A stretch of 64,000 nt of DNA. Source: Alteromonas australica. Lineage in GTDB: Bacteria; Pseudomonadota; Gammaproteobacteria; Enterobacterales; Alteromonadaceae. Below, one piece after another: positions 48,508-57,299 of the stretch (position 1 is the stretch's first letter; each line of letters starts with the position of its first letter). A program made the translations under genes and the position numbers. Where the stretch lies: assembly GCF_000730385.1 (NCBI RefSeq), contig NZ_CP008849.1, positions 372,001 through 436,000 of the forward strand. Reading direction: 5' to 3'. The notes beneath the pieces are model-generated. The model was not told where the DNA came from and ran no database searches. It saw only the letters and a program-made list of their open reading frames with translations.

Positions 48508-49392
48508 CTAGTGGCCTGCTGGGGCGCCAAAACTGACCAAAACCGCCACACCAATCAATGCCACAATAGACCACAAAATCGTGGCTTTAGTCGCTTTTTC
48601 TCCGAGTACCCAGGCCACACCCAATGACATAAGTGCGCTAGTGGCAATGAGTGTTTGTACTACGGCTGCCTTGGCATACGCAAAGGCAAACATTTGCAAA
48701 TAAATGGCGGCGGTGGTGCCTAATAACGTGGCAAGGATGAATGCAGGCCAAATTCTCTGACCTTTGGATATTGCAGGGAGCCAACGAGTTTTACCGCAGG
48801 CAATTAAGGGGACAACAAAGAACATGCCGCCGATAAGTCGCAGAAACGCAGCGCTTGCTGCATCGACGTCACCACTACCGAGAATGTCTCGACTAACCAC
48901 GGCGCCTACTGCTTGGCAAAGCGCCGCCGCAACGCCATATAAGTAGCCACTGGTGGCAAAGACATGCGTGGTACTTCGCTTTCTGGCTTTTATAACCATG
49001 TCGACAGAGAGCAACACAATGGCCACGCCCACCCATTGCTGCCAGGTTATCCATTCACCAATAAAGGCCATGGCAAATAAAGCGGTAAATAAAGGCGCGA
49101 GTGTCTCTGCCACCAACACGGCTTGGCTATCGCCAATACTTTTTAGCGCTTTAAAAAAACAGGTGTCACCAATGCCGATACCAATAAAGCCACTAATTAG
49201 TAGCCAACATATAATGGAAACGTTCAGGCCCATAGGCGGCACAAAAAGTAATACTAGGCCAAGCAAAAGAATGGAAATAAGGCCTTTCCAAAAATTCATC
49301 GTGAGGGGTGAAAAGGCATTGCCTGTGCCACTAAATAACCTAGCAGCAATAGCCCAACACAATGCTGTACCTAAGGCAGCAAATACGCCCAT
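48508..49392 (-). CDS. EamA/DMT-family transporter
   Basis: A 294-residue inner-membrane protein with ten TM helices arranged as two EamA repeats (FKALKSIGDSQAVLVAETLAPLFTALFA in the first half, AKAAVVQTLIATSALMSLGVAWVLGE in the second). The family exports amino acids, metabolites or drugs. The gene stands alone, 233 bp downstream of the small peptide gene on the same strand. Substrate unknown. Confidence 0.87.
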   Translation of the reverse strand: MGVFAALGTALCWAIAARLFSGTGNAFSPLTMNFWKGLISILLLGLVLLFVPPMGLNVSIICWLLISGFIGIGIGDTCFFKALKSIGDSQAVLVAETLAPLFTALFAMAFIGEWITWQQWVGVAIVLLSVDMVIKARKRSTTHVFATSGYLYGVAAALCQAVGAVVSRDILGSGDVDAASAAFLRLIGGMFFVVPLIACGKTRWLPAISKGQRIWPAFILATLLGTTAAIYLQMFAFAYAKAAVVQTLIATSALMSLGVAWVLGEKATKATILWSIVALIGVAVLVSFGAPAGH

Positions 49393-49625
49393 GAACTTCT
49401 ACACTCCAGAAAACACCAAAAAATAAGCGGCTATGCTAATGCAAAAAGAGGGAGGTGTAACTAATAAAGCATGATCGCAAAATAAGAAATGTAGCGTTGT
49501 TGCATTCCAAGCTTTTTATAACGGCAACGGGAATATTAGAACTGGCATAACCCCGGTTAACGATAAAGGACAGTTGACGGCTTACGCCGCAAGAGCCGCC
49601 ACTGTTTCTTTGCCCGCAATGTAGG

Positions 49626-49823
49626 CTATTTGCCAAAGGTATTAGACAAGGTTGGGTTTAGATCAGAAAAGCTGTAGTGAGGCCCATCGGGTAACGTTGG
49701 ACTCTCAGGGTTAATCTTATAAATTCGCTTTTCAAATAAAAGTGATGAGCCTGTTCCTGCATATACTTTCGTATAATCTTCAGGCTTTAGTTCTTGCATG
49801 TTCGATTTATGTTCGATATTCAT
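49626..49823 (-). CDS. 65-residue peptide with double-glycine-like leader
   Basis: A small protein with a strong ribosome-binding site (AAGGAG eight bases before the ATG). The first 23 residues include ELKPEDYTKVYAG, which fits the leader pattern of peptides exported by C39-peptidase ABC transporters: Leu at -12, acidic at -8, aromatic at -7, Val at -4 and Ala-Gly at -2/-1. The remaining 42 residues are hydrophilic and Pro/Ser/Lys-rich, without Cys. No peptidase-transporter, immunity or modification gene is in the neighbourhood. It is divergent from the hybrid sensor gene, with only 76 bp between. Function is unknown; the leader reading is an inference. Confidence 0.6.
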   Translation of the reverse strand: MNIEHKSNMQELKPEDYTKVYAGTGSSLLFEKRIYKINPESPTLPDGPHYSFSDLNPTLSNTFGK

Positions 49824-49899
49824 GGTTTTACTCCTTTAATTAGTTTTTTTAAGTTGTGCTTTCTAGAACGCTTAATAAATAAAACCTTTTGGCGAAAAT

Positions 49900-52800
49900 A
49901 TGGATATCAAAGGAAGGACAATCAGCGGAAATAGGACAATTTATTCCTCTTTTGTCTCAATTTTTGTGTTTTTGTTATCGATTTATCAGCATCAAGCATA
50001 TGCCTTGGGCGTCACTTTAGAAGGAAAAAATAGGTTTGATGGTATTCCTTCCGGAGTCATCAGAGATATTGAGGCAGTAGGGAACGCAGTCTATATTGCT
50101 TCAGAAAATGGTGTTTTCGAATTAATTGGGGGAAAAGCGGAAAAACTAAATTTCAACGACGATCAACTAAATACTGGAATCATTTCAGACATCGAGTATG
50201 ACAACGAAGGGAATTTGTGGATTGTTGAATATGGTGTTGGTGTTTTTAAGTTAAATATAGCTACCAGGGCTGTTGAGGAATTTGTTAAAAGTGAAGGTTG
50301 GAAAAGGTTCGCATGGTCACTGAGTATTAGTGAAAGCCACGTTGCCGTGTCCATTATATCCGGTGTTTATTTAGTTGATAAAGATACAGGCAAAACTGAA
50401 GACTGGGCGGGCGAACTAGAGTTAGGGAAAATTGATAAAGCGTATTCAATGACCTATGGCGAATCTCAGTTTTATGTGGCGGTAAATGACGAACTTATAA
50501 TATTGGAGGTGGATAAAAGGCGAATTCAAAGATTACCTCTTCAGGAAAACTTTAAATTATTATCTTCATTGCATCATGTAACCAAAACTAGCGATACATT
50601 GTATTTAGGTGGAAAAGAGGGGATATACGCAGTAACTGATGACAAGCATGCGTTTATCCCATTTGATGTTGAAATCGCGAAAAACATCAATCGCGTATCC
50701 GACATTTATGTATCTGCGGGCAATGAAGTTTGGGTGGCGGCAGGTGGCATGTTTCAGGTCTATGGAGATAGACTTCAGAGCCCGAGTTTCATGAATCCTA
50801 TTCTCAATTCAGATAGTATTCGAAGCATTACAAAAATCTCAGAATCAACAACGGGAGATTTATTGTTTGCCTCTTCTCAGCTCGGTTTGGTGACGTTATC
50901 AAATATTCATCGTGGCATTAATCTTCTTCATCATAACGGGCAAGTACTACGAAGTAACGTTTCTGATTCTGGAATCGACTTATCTGGTGAAGCGCTACTG
51001 CAAGTAGGATCAAACAATTACGTACTAAATACGGGTAATGGCGCAATAGAAGAAAGAGAAGCTGGAAATGCCTCAGCCTGTTTGGACAATGCTGCGCTGA
51101 TTTTTGAAAAGGTAATGCGCCGCAGTGAGCCAACGTTTGAGTATTGTAAGAGCCATTCCTTTCACACCTTTTATTCACCGGCAGGTATTTTGTATGCGTA
51201 CTTATGGAATGGGGACGACGCAAGTTACTTTTTGATTGATAACGATAGAGTTGTAGATCAAATAGAAGCGCCTTCTCACCTAGTTTTTGCGACACTTTCA
51301 AATGCAGGTGAAATTATTGCGTATGACTCTAAAGGGAATGTTCATATTCAACTTTCAAAAGTGAATTGGAAAATTGTTAACTTTAAAGGTGGGGATTGGT
51401 CGCACATCACATGTTTAGTCGAGCTGTCAGATTCATTCCTAGTGTGTACTTCTGGAATGGGTCTTAAGCAAATAAGCAAAACTACAGGTGAGGTGAGCTC
51501 TAGCCTCTTTATGTTGGATGAGCAACTACGATTTATTAGAGGAGGTATTATTAGTAGCAATGGACAGCTATGGATTGCGTCGAATATGGGGTTGTTTGTT
51601 CACGATATTGAACAAAAGTCGACTAACTTTCTTGGGAAACAAAATGGGATTTTAGATACAGATTTTGAATATGGAAGCCTCATTCAGTTTGGTAGCAAAA
51701 TAGTGGTTTTAGGCGACCGATATTCTTATTTAATTGATGAAAAGAAAGTATTGGCCGCGCTTGAAAACGACCCAGAAAATAAACCTCAAGCTGTTTTTAC
51801 AAAGCTTTCGTGGGATCGAAGTGATAGTGTAAACGTCTATTACATGCCTCCAAATAGCTCTGGTACCTATGACATTTATGACGGATACAGTGATATTTCT
51901 ATTCACATAGGAACGAACAGCTTTCGTTCTTACGCCGACCAAAATATCGAGTTTCGTATAAAAGGAGTTTTTGATGAGTGGGTTCTTCATCACGACTCAT
52001 ATATGCTGCTTAAAATGTCGGATTTAGGGGCTGGTCAATATGAATTGGAAGCGAGAATACGAGGGAAGTACTCAAAAGGCGAAATATCTCGCTTAAACCT
52101 CACTATCCATCCTCCTTTTTACGCGTCGAATATGGCCTTTTCTTTTTATGCCATTGCGCTTGTTTTGTTATTTACGGTAGCCAAATTGGGGTATTTAAAA
52201 CCAGCTGTTTCTTTCGTTAGAGACACACGAATTTATCAGTTTCTTACGCGCTATGAGTTAACCGACGGCCAGTCAAAATTTGAGAAGATGCTAAGAGCAA
52301 AAGAGCAGCATATCGGCGATATAGCCCATGAATTGAAAACGCCTTTGCAACTCATGTTCAATACTATCGAGAATAAAAAAGGGGTAAATGGGCTAGAGGA
52401 TGCCACGCTGACCGCTATGCATGAGAATGCTAAACGCATTCAAAACCTAGTGGAACAAATTAGCTCTACTGCGCCATCTATATCTAGCGGCGTCGCCATT
52501 TATAAACTTTATGATGTTGAAAAGGTAAAGTATGTAGTAACCAGCTTAGCGCCTTTGGCGGATGTTAAAAAGCAACAGTTAGACGTAACTGTAAAAGGAA
52601 GTTCGGGAATATCACTTATCAACGATAGCCTAGAAAAAATTGTCACCAATTTAGTGGAAAATGCTATCAAATATACCCCTGAACGCGGTCATATAAAGGT
52701 GTCGGCGGTGCTTAACCAAGATAGTTTACGCATTGTTGTGAGTGATAATGGCGAGGGTATTGCCGAAAATGATCACGCTAAAGTGTTGAACCGATTTGCC

Positions 52801-53790
52801 AGAGCGCATAAGGGGAAAGAAAAGGGCGAGGGTGTTGGCTTGGCATTGGTGAACGATTTAGTGAAGCTTAACCAAGGCACGATGGTTTTAGACAGTGCGT
52901 TAAGTAAAGGAACAAAGTGGATAATTACGCTTCCCCTCGATGATGTTGATTTCATCAATGAAGAACAATCTAACGGGGCGAAAAGCAAAGCGTGGGGGGA
53001 GCGGAAAACTCTACTCTTGATTGATGATAACCGCGTGTTTAGAACCTATCTGTTTAATTATTTTTCAGATACCTACCGTTGCCTAATTGCTAAGAACGGT
53101 AAGCAAGCGTTAAGTATTCTGAAAAACTACCCTGTGGATCTTATTATTTCAGACCTGTTGATGGCGCCTACAAATGGTATCGAGTTCATCCAGAAATTGA
53201 GGCACAAGCCAGAATTAGCTAGCGTCCCTGTTATCATTCTTACGGCAAATACCGATGAAGATGCAAAGCGCAAAGCGCTTGAGGCAAAAGTCGACCACTA
53301 CTTAACTAAGCCGGTCGATAACGACGAACTAAGATTACATGTAGAAAGGCTATTGTCCTTAAGGTCGATACCTCATATGCAGGGTAGAAAGTTACCTCAA
53401 CTCGGAGAGTCACTGGATATTCCAGAGTTAACGTCAGAAAAGGACATGAACTTTTATTTAAACTTCATCGAAGTTTTAGAAAAAAACTATAAAAATGAAT
53501 ATTTCAGTCGAGATATGGCAGCTAGCATGCTTACCATGAGTTCACGTAGCTTAAATCGGCGTTTATCGGAGCTGTTTGAGTATAACTTCAGTGAATTCCT
53601 TACGCGTTTTAGGGTGGATAAGTCTATACCTCTCTTACTTAACGGCACCACAGTAATCGATGCCTGCATGGAAGTAGGTTTTGGTACGCCATCGTACTTT
53701 TCAACCAGCTTTAAGCGGGTAAAGGGCTTACCTCCACGTAAATTTGTAGATACGAAAAAGGTAGGGGAAAACGCGCCAAGCGCTTCTTAG
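49900..53790 (+). CDS. Hybrid two-component sensor/AraC-type regulator
   Basis: A 1296-residue one-protein signalling system. A signal/anchor segment (about residues 15-36) leads to a large periplasmic sensor, probably two beta-propellers of Reg_prop-like repeats. A Y_Y_Y-type beta domain follows near 680-740, then a TM helix near 745-765. The kinase has HIGDIAHELKTPLQ with His810, an N-box (ENAIKYTPERG) and G-boxes (DNGEGI, GEGVGLALV). The receiver has LLIDDN, Asp1085 (LIISDLLMAP) and KPVD. The C-terminal AraC helix-turn-helix domain runs near 1200-1285. Such fusions usually sense oligosaccharides and switch on polysaccharide-use genes, but no such cluster adjoins it. It is divergent from the small peptide gene. 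Confidence 0.93.
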   Translation: MDIKGRTISGNRTIYSSFVSIFVFLLSIYQHQAYALGVTLEGKNRFDGIPSGVIRDIEAVGNAVYIASENGVFELIGGKAEKLNFNDDQLNTGIISDIEYDNEGNLWIVEYGVGVFKLNIATRAVEEFVKSEGWKRFAWSLSISESHVAVSIISGVYLVDKDTGKTEDWAGELELGKIDKAYSMTYGESQFYVAVNDELIILEVDKRRIQRLPLQENFKLLSSLHHVTKTSDTLYLGGKEGIYAVTDDKHAFIPFDVEIAKNINRVSDIYVSAGNEVWVAAGGMFQVYGDRLQSPSFMNPILNSDSIRSITKISESTTGDLLFASSQLGLVTLSNIHRGINLLHHNGQVLRSNVSDSGIDLSGEALLQVGSNNYVLNTGNGAIEEREAGNASACLDNAALIFEKVMRRSEPTFEYCKSHSFHTFYSPAGILYAYLWNGDDASYFLIDNDRVVDQIEAPSHLVFATLSNAGEIIAYDSKGNVHIQLSKVNWKIVNFKGGDWSHITCLVELSDSFLVCTSGMGLKQISKTTGEVSSSLFMLDEQLRFIRGGIISSNGQLWIASNMGLFVHDIEQKSTNFLGKQNGILDTDFEYGSLIQFGSKIVVLGDRYSYLIDEKKVLAALENDPENKPQAVFTKLSWDRSDSVNVYYMPPNSSGTYDIYDGYSDISIHIGTNSFRSYADQNIEFRIKGVFDEWVLHHDSYMLLKMSDLGAGQYELEARIRGKYSKGEISRLNLTIHPPFYASNMAFSFYAIALVLLFTVAKLGYLKPAVSFVRDTRIYQFLTRYELTDGQSKFEKMLRAKEQHIGDIAHELKTPLQLMFNTIENKKGVNGLEDATLTAMHENAKRIQNLVEQISSTAPSISSGVAIYKLYDVEKVKYVVTSLAPLADVKKQQLDVTVKGSSGISLINDSLEKIVTNLVENAIKYTPERGHIKVSAVLNQDSLRIVVSDNGEGIAENDHAKVLNRFARAHKGKEKGEGVGLALVNDLVKLNQGTMVLDSALSKGTKWIITLPLDDVDFINEEQSNGAKSKAWGERKTLLLIDDNRVFRTYLFNYFSDTYRCLIAKNGKQALSILKNYPVDLIISDLLMAPTNGIEFIQKLRHKPELASVPVIILTANTDEDAKRKALEAKVDHYLTKPVDNDELRLHVERLLSLRSIPHMQGRKLPQLGESLDIPELTSEKDMNFYLNFIEVLEKNYKNEYFSRDMAASMLTMSSRSLNRRLSELFEYNFSEFLTRFRVDKSIPLLLNGTTVIDACMEVGFGTPSYFSTSFKRVKGLPPRKFVDTKKVGENAPSAS

Positions 53791-54125
53791 CTCTTAAATT
53801 TTCACGTCAAGATTAGGCGGTCTTAGTTTTCTTGGACAACGGTGAAAGGGCTAAGCCATTACCTATCGATCCAAACGACTTATCATCCCTGGGTTCATTT
53901 CTGAACTTATAAGCACGTTTATTAAACTACAGGGCAAACCACTGCAATAGTTTCTTCGTTGTAAGTAAATCATGCAACAAAATGGCCACTCAACGCTGAG
54001 TCTAGCCACAGTAAATAACATAACCCCTTGTATTCATTATTAAACCCACTTTGCTAATACCTCCCGGCATTGCGTTTGCTTTACTTACTACCTTAATTGC
54101 TTAAGACGACGTTTTGGGAGGACAC
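53791..54125. other. Intergenic stretch after the hybrid sensor
   Basis: About 335 bp with no convincing gene, repeat or terminator. The 3' end includes the GGGAGG ribosome-binding site of the next gene. Confidence 0.45.
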
Positions 54126-54392
54126 ATGGCGGGTGGTTGGGCAAAAGATGGGGCGGTACAGGATCAAATAGACGCAAGTGTTGAAGATGCAGTTGCGCGG
54201 GCAAAGAGCAACATGTACCAAGGTGACAGTGCTGAGTTCTGTGTAGAGTGTGACGTGCGTATTCCCGAGCGTAGACGCGTGGCAGTGCCTGGCGTGCAAC
54301 TATGCATAAACTGCCAAGCCGAGCTAGAAAAAGACGCGAAGGTCGAATCCTCGTTTAACCGCCGAGGTAGTAAAGACAGTCAATTACGGTAA
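54126..54392 (+). CDS. DksA/TraR-family zinc-finger protein (YbiI-like)
   Basis: An 88-residue protein. A helical N-terminal part (DQIDASVEDAVARAKSNM) precedes a four-Cys zinc finger FCVECDVRIPERRR and LCINCQAEL, followed by a charged tail. This is the C-terminal part of DksA/TraR proteins, which bind in the secondary channel of RNA polymerase; short YbiI-like forms lack the long coiled coil and their role is unclear. The ATG at 54126 follows GGGAGG. Confidence 0.88.
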   Translation: MAGGWAKDGAVQDQIDASVEDAVARAKSNMYQGDSAEFCVECDVRIPERRRVAVPGVQLCINCQAELEKDAKVESSFNRRGSKDSQLR

Positions 54393-54516
54393 TCGCGATG
54401 CATTAACTATCGTTTTTAAGCGGTTTAATGAAGTGTGAAAAGCCAGGCAACATTTTGTAGGTTATTGGCCGCTTACCTAAAATAGGTCCGGCCATTCCAC
54501 ATTAAGCATACTCGCG

Positions 54517-54840
54517 CTAAATATATCGTCGCCTTTCAGCTAAAAAGCCAAGTAACAGAAATGACGCTACAAACCCCACGCCTTGATATTGCCAAGGCAA
54601 ATAGGCAATCACATGGTTTAAGAAAGGGGCACCGTATAAGGTCAGTGCACCATAGCCAAAAGCGCACAACACCACGAAAAGACTCACCCGGATAACAAAA
54701 TGATAAGGGGCTAAAAGCCGTTTAACATGGCCGTTGATAATGTCGCCGTACACCACCAATATAGTGGCCATCAGCATAATACTCATTTCTGTATAGTAGG
54801 GGCTAAGCGCGCGTGAAACGGCGCTAAATAATTCTGTCAT
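54517..54840 (-). CDS. DUF3392 membrane protein
   Basis: A 107-residue inner-membrane protein with three hydrophobic helices (about residues 18-36, 46-70, 83-101). Length and the conserved YGDIINGHVKRLLAPYHFVIRVSLFVVLCAFGYG stretch match DUF3392, a family found in marine gammaproteobacteria and of unknown function. The tail is basic (ERRRYI). It is transcribed alone. Confidence 0.82.
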   Translation of the reverse strand: MTELFSAVSRALSPYYTEMSIMLMATILVVYGDIINGHVKRLLAPYHFVIRVSLFVVLCAFGYGALTLYGAPFLNHVIAYLPWQYQGVGFVASFLLLGFLAERRRYI

Positions 54841-54945
54841 TGTGTTTTTTCTAGTGGGTAAGTCAAAACCTACAACTTAACGGTGCCCTACAGTTTACCG
54901 GTTTGTAACCACTTGCAGAAGTGTTTTACTACACTATATCTTCGC

Positions 54946-55851
54946 TTAGCCTAGGGTGTGATTAAGTGCAGTCACCGCTTTATACCCTTGTTCAATGGTG
55001 GCTATTCTGTCATTGGTTTGGTCCCGCTCTACAAATTTATGCTCTATTCCAGCTAGCTTTCCGTGAGCGAAAATGTTTTCAAAATCTATTACCCCTGTGC
55101 CTACATCGGCAAAGCTACCATCTTTTGCCATATCTTTAACGTGCCATAACTTAAACCGGCCAGGGTAATTTTTGAAGTAGGCAATAGGGTCTTTATTGGC
55201 TTTAACAGCCCAATACAAATCTAATTCAATGGCGAGATTATTTGGGTCGGTGTTTTCGATAAGTACATCTAAAGGAATTTTCCCTTCGCGGTTTTCAAAC
55301 TCAAAGTCATGGTTGTGATACGCAAGTGTAATCCCTTCTTTTTGGCATGCTTCACCTAGGGTGTTTAGTTTTTCAGCAAGCTTTTGGTAGGGAGATATAC
55401 CCGTGCCACGTTGTGCTTCACTCAGCCAGGGCACGACCAAATATTTATGGCCAACAGTCTGAGCATCATCAAGAATTTTTGTCAGTTGGGTATCAAAATC
55501 GGTAAGCTGAATATGAGCAGAAGGCGCGGTTAATCCCTCTTCGTCTAGCATGCGCCTAATGTCTTTAGCGCGGTGCCCAAAGTAGCCCGCAAATTCCATC
55601 TCTTTGTAACCAATAGAAGAAACAAGTTTAAGCGTTGCCGGTACACTCACCTTCATAATGTCACGTAATGTATATAGCTGTAGGCCTATCGGTGCATCTT
55701 TCATTGTGTGTGGCTTATGGTTATGCCCCAACACCTGAGACGCAAAGGTTAACCCTGCTGCCGAAGATGCAAGCTTTATAAAATGCCGTCTGCTACATGC
55801 TCTGCTATTGAGCTTTAGATCTCGCTTAAAATGTGATGATGTGGGCAACAT
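54946..55851 (-). CDS. Tat-exported sugar isomerase/epimerase-like TIM barrel
   Basis: A 301-residue AP-endonuclease-2-type TIM-barrel protein. The N-terminus has a Tat-like SRRHFIKLASSA signal of about 45 residues. The barrel includes PIGLQLYTLRDIM, the metal-site residues in YHNHDFEFEN and ELDLYWAVKA, and KLWHVKDM near the end. AAAGGA before the ATG supports the start. It lies 10 bp downstream of the LacI gene and shares its transcript. Family members isomerise sugars or catalyse beta-elimination of 3-keto-glycosides. Periplasmic location is inferred from the signal. Confidence 0.87.
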   Translation of the reverse strand: MLPTSSHFKRDLKLNSRACSRRHFIKLASSAAGLTFASQVLGHNHKPHTMKDAPIGLQLYTLRDIMKVSVPATLKLVSSIGYKEMEFAGYFGHRAKDIRRMLDEEGLTAPSAHIQLTDFDTQLTKILDDAQTVGHKYLVVPWLSEAQRGTGISPYQKLAEKLNTLGEACQKEGITLAYHNHDFEFENREGKIPLDVLIENTDPNNLAIELDLYWAVKANKDPIAYFKNYPGRFKLWHVKDMAKDGSFADVGTGVIDFENIFAHGKLAGIEHKFVERDQTNDRIATIEQGYKAVTALNHTLG

Positions 55852-55861
55852 AGTTTATCCT

Positions 55862-56875
55862 TTACATTGTTTTTACGGGGCCTGTGCTTTGTCGAGTAAT
55901 TAACTCAAAAGGCATAATAACTTTGGGTGCTTTGCGCGTTTTACCATTTAATACATCAACCAAAAGGGTGACTGCCGTTCGGCCAAATTCCTCTGCGGGT
56001 TGGGCGATAGTCGTAAGCGGTGGGTCGCAAAAAGCAGAGAAGGCAATATCGTCGAAGCCAGCAACTGAAATATCATCGGGTACACGCATGCCTACTTGTT
56101 TGAAGGCTTGTATGGTTCCTATGGCGGTTTCGTCATTTTCACAAAATACTGCGGTAGGGCGCAGCTTTTCATCAATTTTTGCAATGTCCGCACCAGCCTT
56201 ATAGCCCGCTTGTAGTGTAAAGTCACCGGGGAACAACAAGTTCTCATTAAAAGGCAGGTTAGCTTCGCGTAAGGCATCTTTGTATCCAAGCAACCTGTCT
56301 TGCGTTAGCGGGCTAGAATCGGGGCCTTTGATCATGGCAATACGGGTGTGACCAAATTCTATCAAGTGGCGTGTCATTGCTTTTGCGGCTGCGCGATTAT
56401 CCAGTGTCACAACGGGGTATTTACCGCAATCAATCACTTCACAGGCGTTTACCATTGGCAAAAGCCCGTTGTCATTCATCAAGCTGTCATCGAGCGGTAT
56501 TTGCGCCCGTAACTGAATAAGACCATCAGCTTGAGAGGTACTTACCATTTTTGCGTATTGGGCTTCAGTGTCTGGATTGCCTAGCGTGTTGGCGAGTAAA
56601 ATGGAATAGCCTAACTCTGCTGCCGCTTCTTGCATGCCGCTAATTACCCGGGCAAAAAACACGTTGGCCACAGTGGGTACAAGCACCACTAAATTGTGAG
56701 TTTTTCCAGAGCGAAATTTCACCGCCATTAAATTTGGCTTGTATCCTACCGCGTCTACCGCAGCCATAACTCTATTTCGGGTTTTCAAAGAAACCCGTTC
56801 AGGTTGTTGCAATGTGCGTGAAACCGTTGCAACCGACACGCCAGCGCTGTCAGCCACATCTCTTATATTCGCCAT
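55862..56875 (-). CDS. LacI-family transcriptional regulator
   Basis: A 337-residue repressor. The N-terminal helix-turn-helix and hinge read NIRDVADSAGVSVATVSRTLQQPERVSLKTRNRV, and residues 60-335 form the periplasmic-binding-protein-like effector domain. It is divergent from the catabolic operon starting at 57300 and co-transcribed with the isomerase downstream of it. Two similar dyads, at 56947-56972 and 57151-57174, lie in the intervening 424 bp and are its likely operators. The effector is probably an intermediate of the sugar pathway. Confidence 0.94.
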   Translation of the reverse strand: MANIRDVADSAGVSVATVSRTLQQPERVSLKTRNRVMAAVDAVGYKPNLMAVKFRSGKTHNLVVLVPTVANVFFARVISGMQEAAAELGYSILLANTLGNPDTEAQYAKMVSTSQADGLIQLRAQIPLDDSLMNDNGLLPMVNACEVIDCGKYPVVTLDNRAAAKAMTRHLIEFGHTRIAMIKGPDSSPLTQDRLLGYKDALREANLPFNENLLFPGDFTLQAGYKAGADIAKIDEKLRPTAVFCENDETAIGTIQAFKQVGMRVPDDISVAGFDDIAFSAFCDPPLTTIAQPAEEFGRTAVTLLVDVLNGKTRKAPKVIMPFELITRQSTGPVKTM

Positions 56876-56946
56876 ATTCCGCTAAATTTCCAGTGTGATA
56901 CTTATTTGATCTTTATGATTTTCATGGGTTACGAAACAGAAATGTT

Positions 56947-56972
56947 TAAAAATGTAACCGTTATCATTTTTA
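56947..56972. promoter_or_regulatory. LacI operator 1 (imperfect dyad)
   Basis: TAAAAATG and CATTTTTA form the outer arms around a TAACCGTTA-like centre. It shares AAAATGTAA, CCGTTA and CATTTT with operator 2 and lies 72 bp upstream of the LacI start codon, so it suits autoregulation. Confidence 0.65.
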
Positions 56973-57150
56973 TAAGAGGATACGATTGTTTTAGAGAAAA
57001 TCCAATAAATATTGTTGATCAAATGTAAATTATCGCATTAATTACGCTCAGCAATCCTGCTTTTGCTCAATTACCCCCCTCTAAAAGCGCGAATTTTTAC
57101 TACGAATCAAACTTTAGTTTAATGATAATCGCCAAAATACATTGACATCG

Positions 57151-57174
57151 TAAAATGTAATCCGTTACATTTTA
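57151..57174. promoter_or_regulatory. LacI operator 2 (perfect dyad)
   Basis: Perfect 10-bp arms TAAAATGTAA and TTACATTTTA flank TCCG, 126 bp upstream of the Gfo/Idh gene. The central CCG and the symmetric arms are in keeping with LacI-family operators. Confidence 0.75.
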
Positions 57175-57299
57175 ACGAAAGTTACAATTAAATAACATTG
57201 CGTAGCTGTTTGTGTGTGATACTGGCGCCGTTTTTCGGCGCGCCGTAAGCAAATGGGTATTCAACAAACAGCGAATTCAAGTGAAGGCGGGAGTTAAAT

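Noticed and set aside
49436..49636. A 66-codon minus-strand frame following the small peptide gene, with a TTG start overlapping its end
   Set aside because: There is no ribosome-binding site, the start is weak and composition is not protein-like; I do not consider it a second peptide.
57129..57147. AATGATAATC near the LacI operators as a Fur box
   Set aside because: Only the left half fits the consensus; likely chance in A/T-rich DNA.
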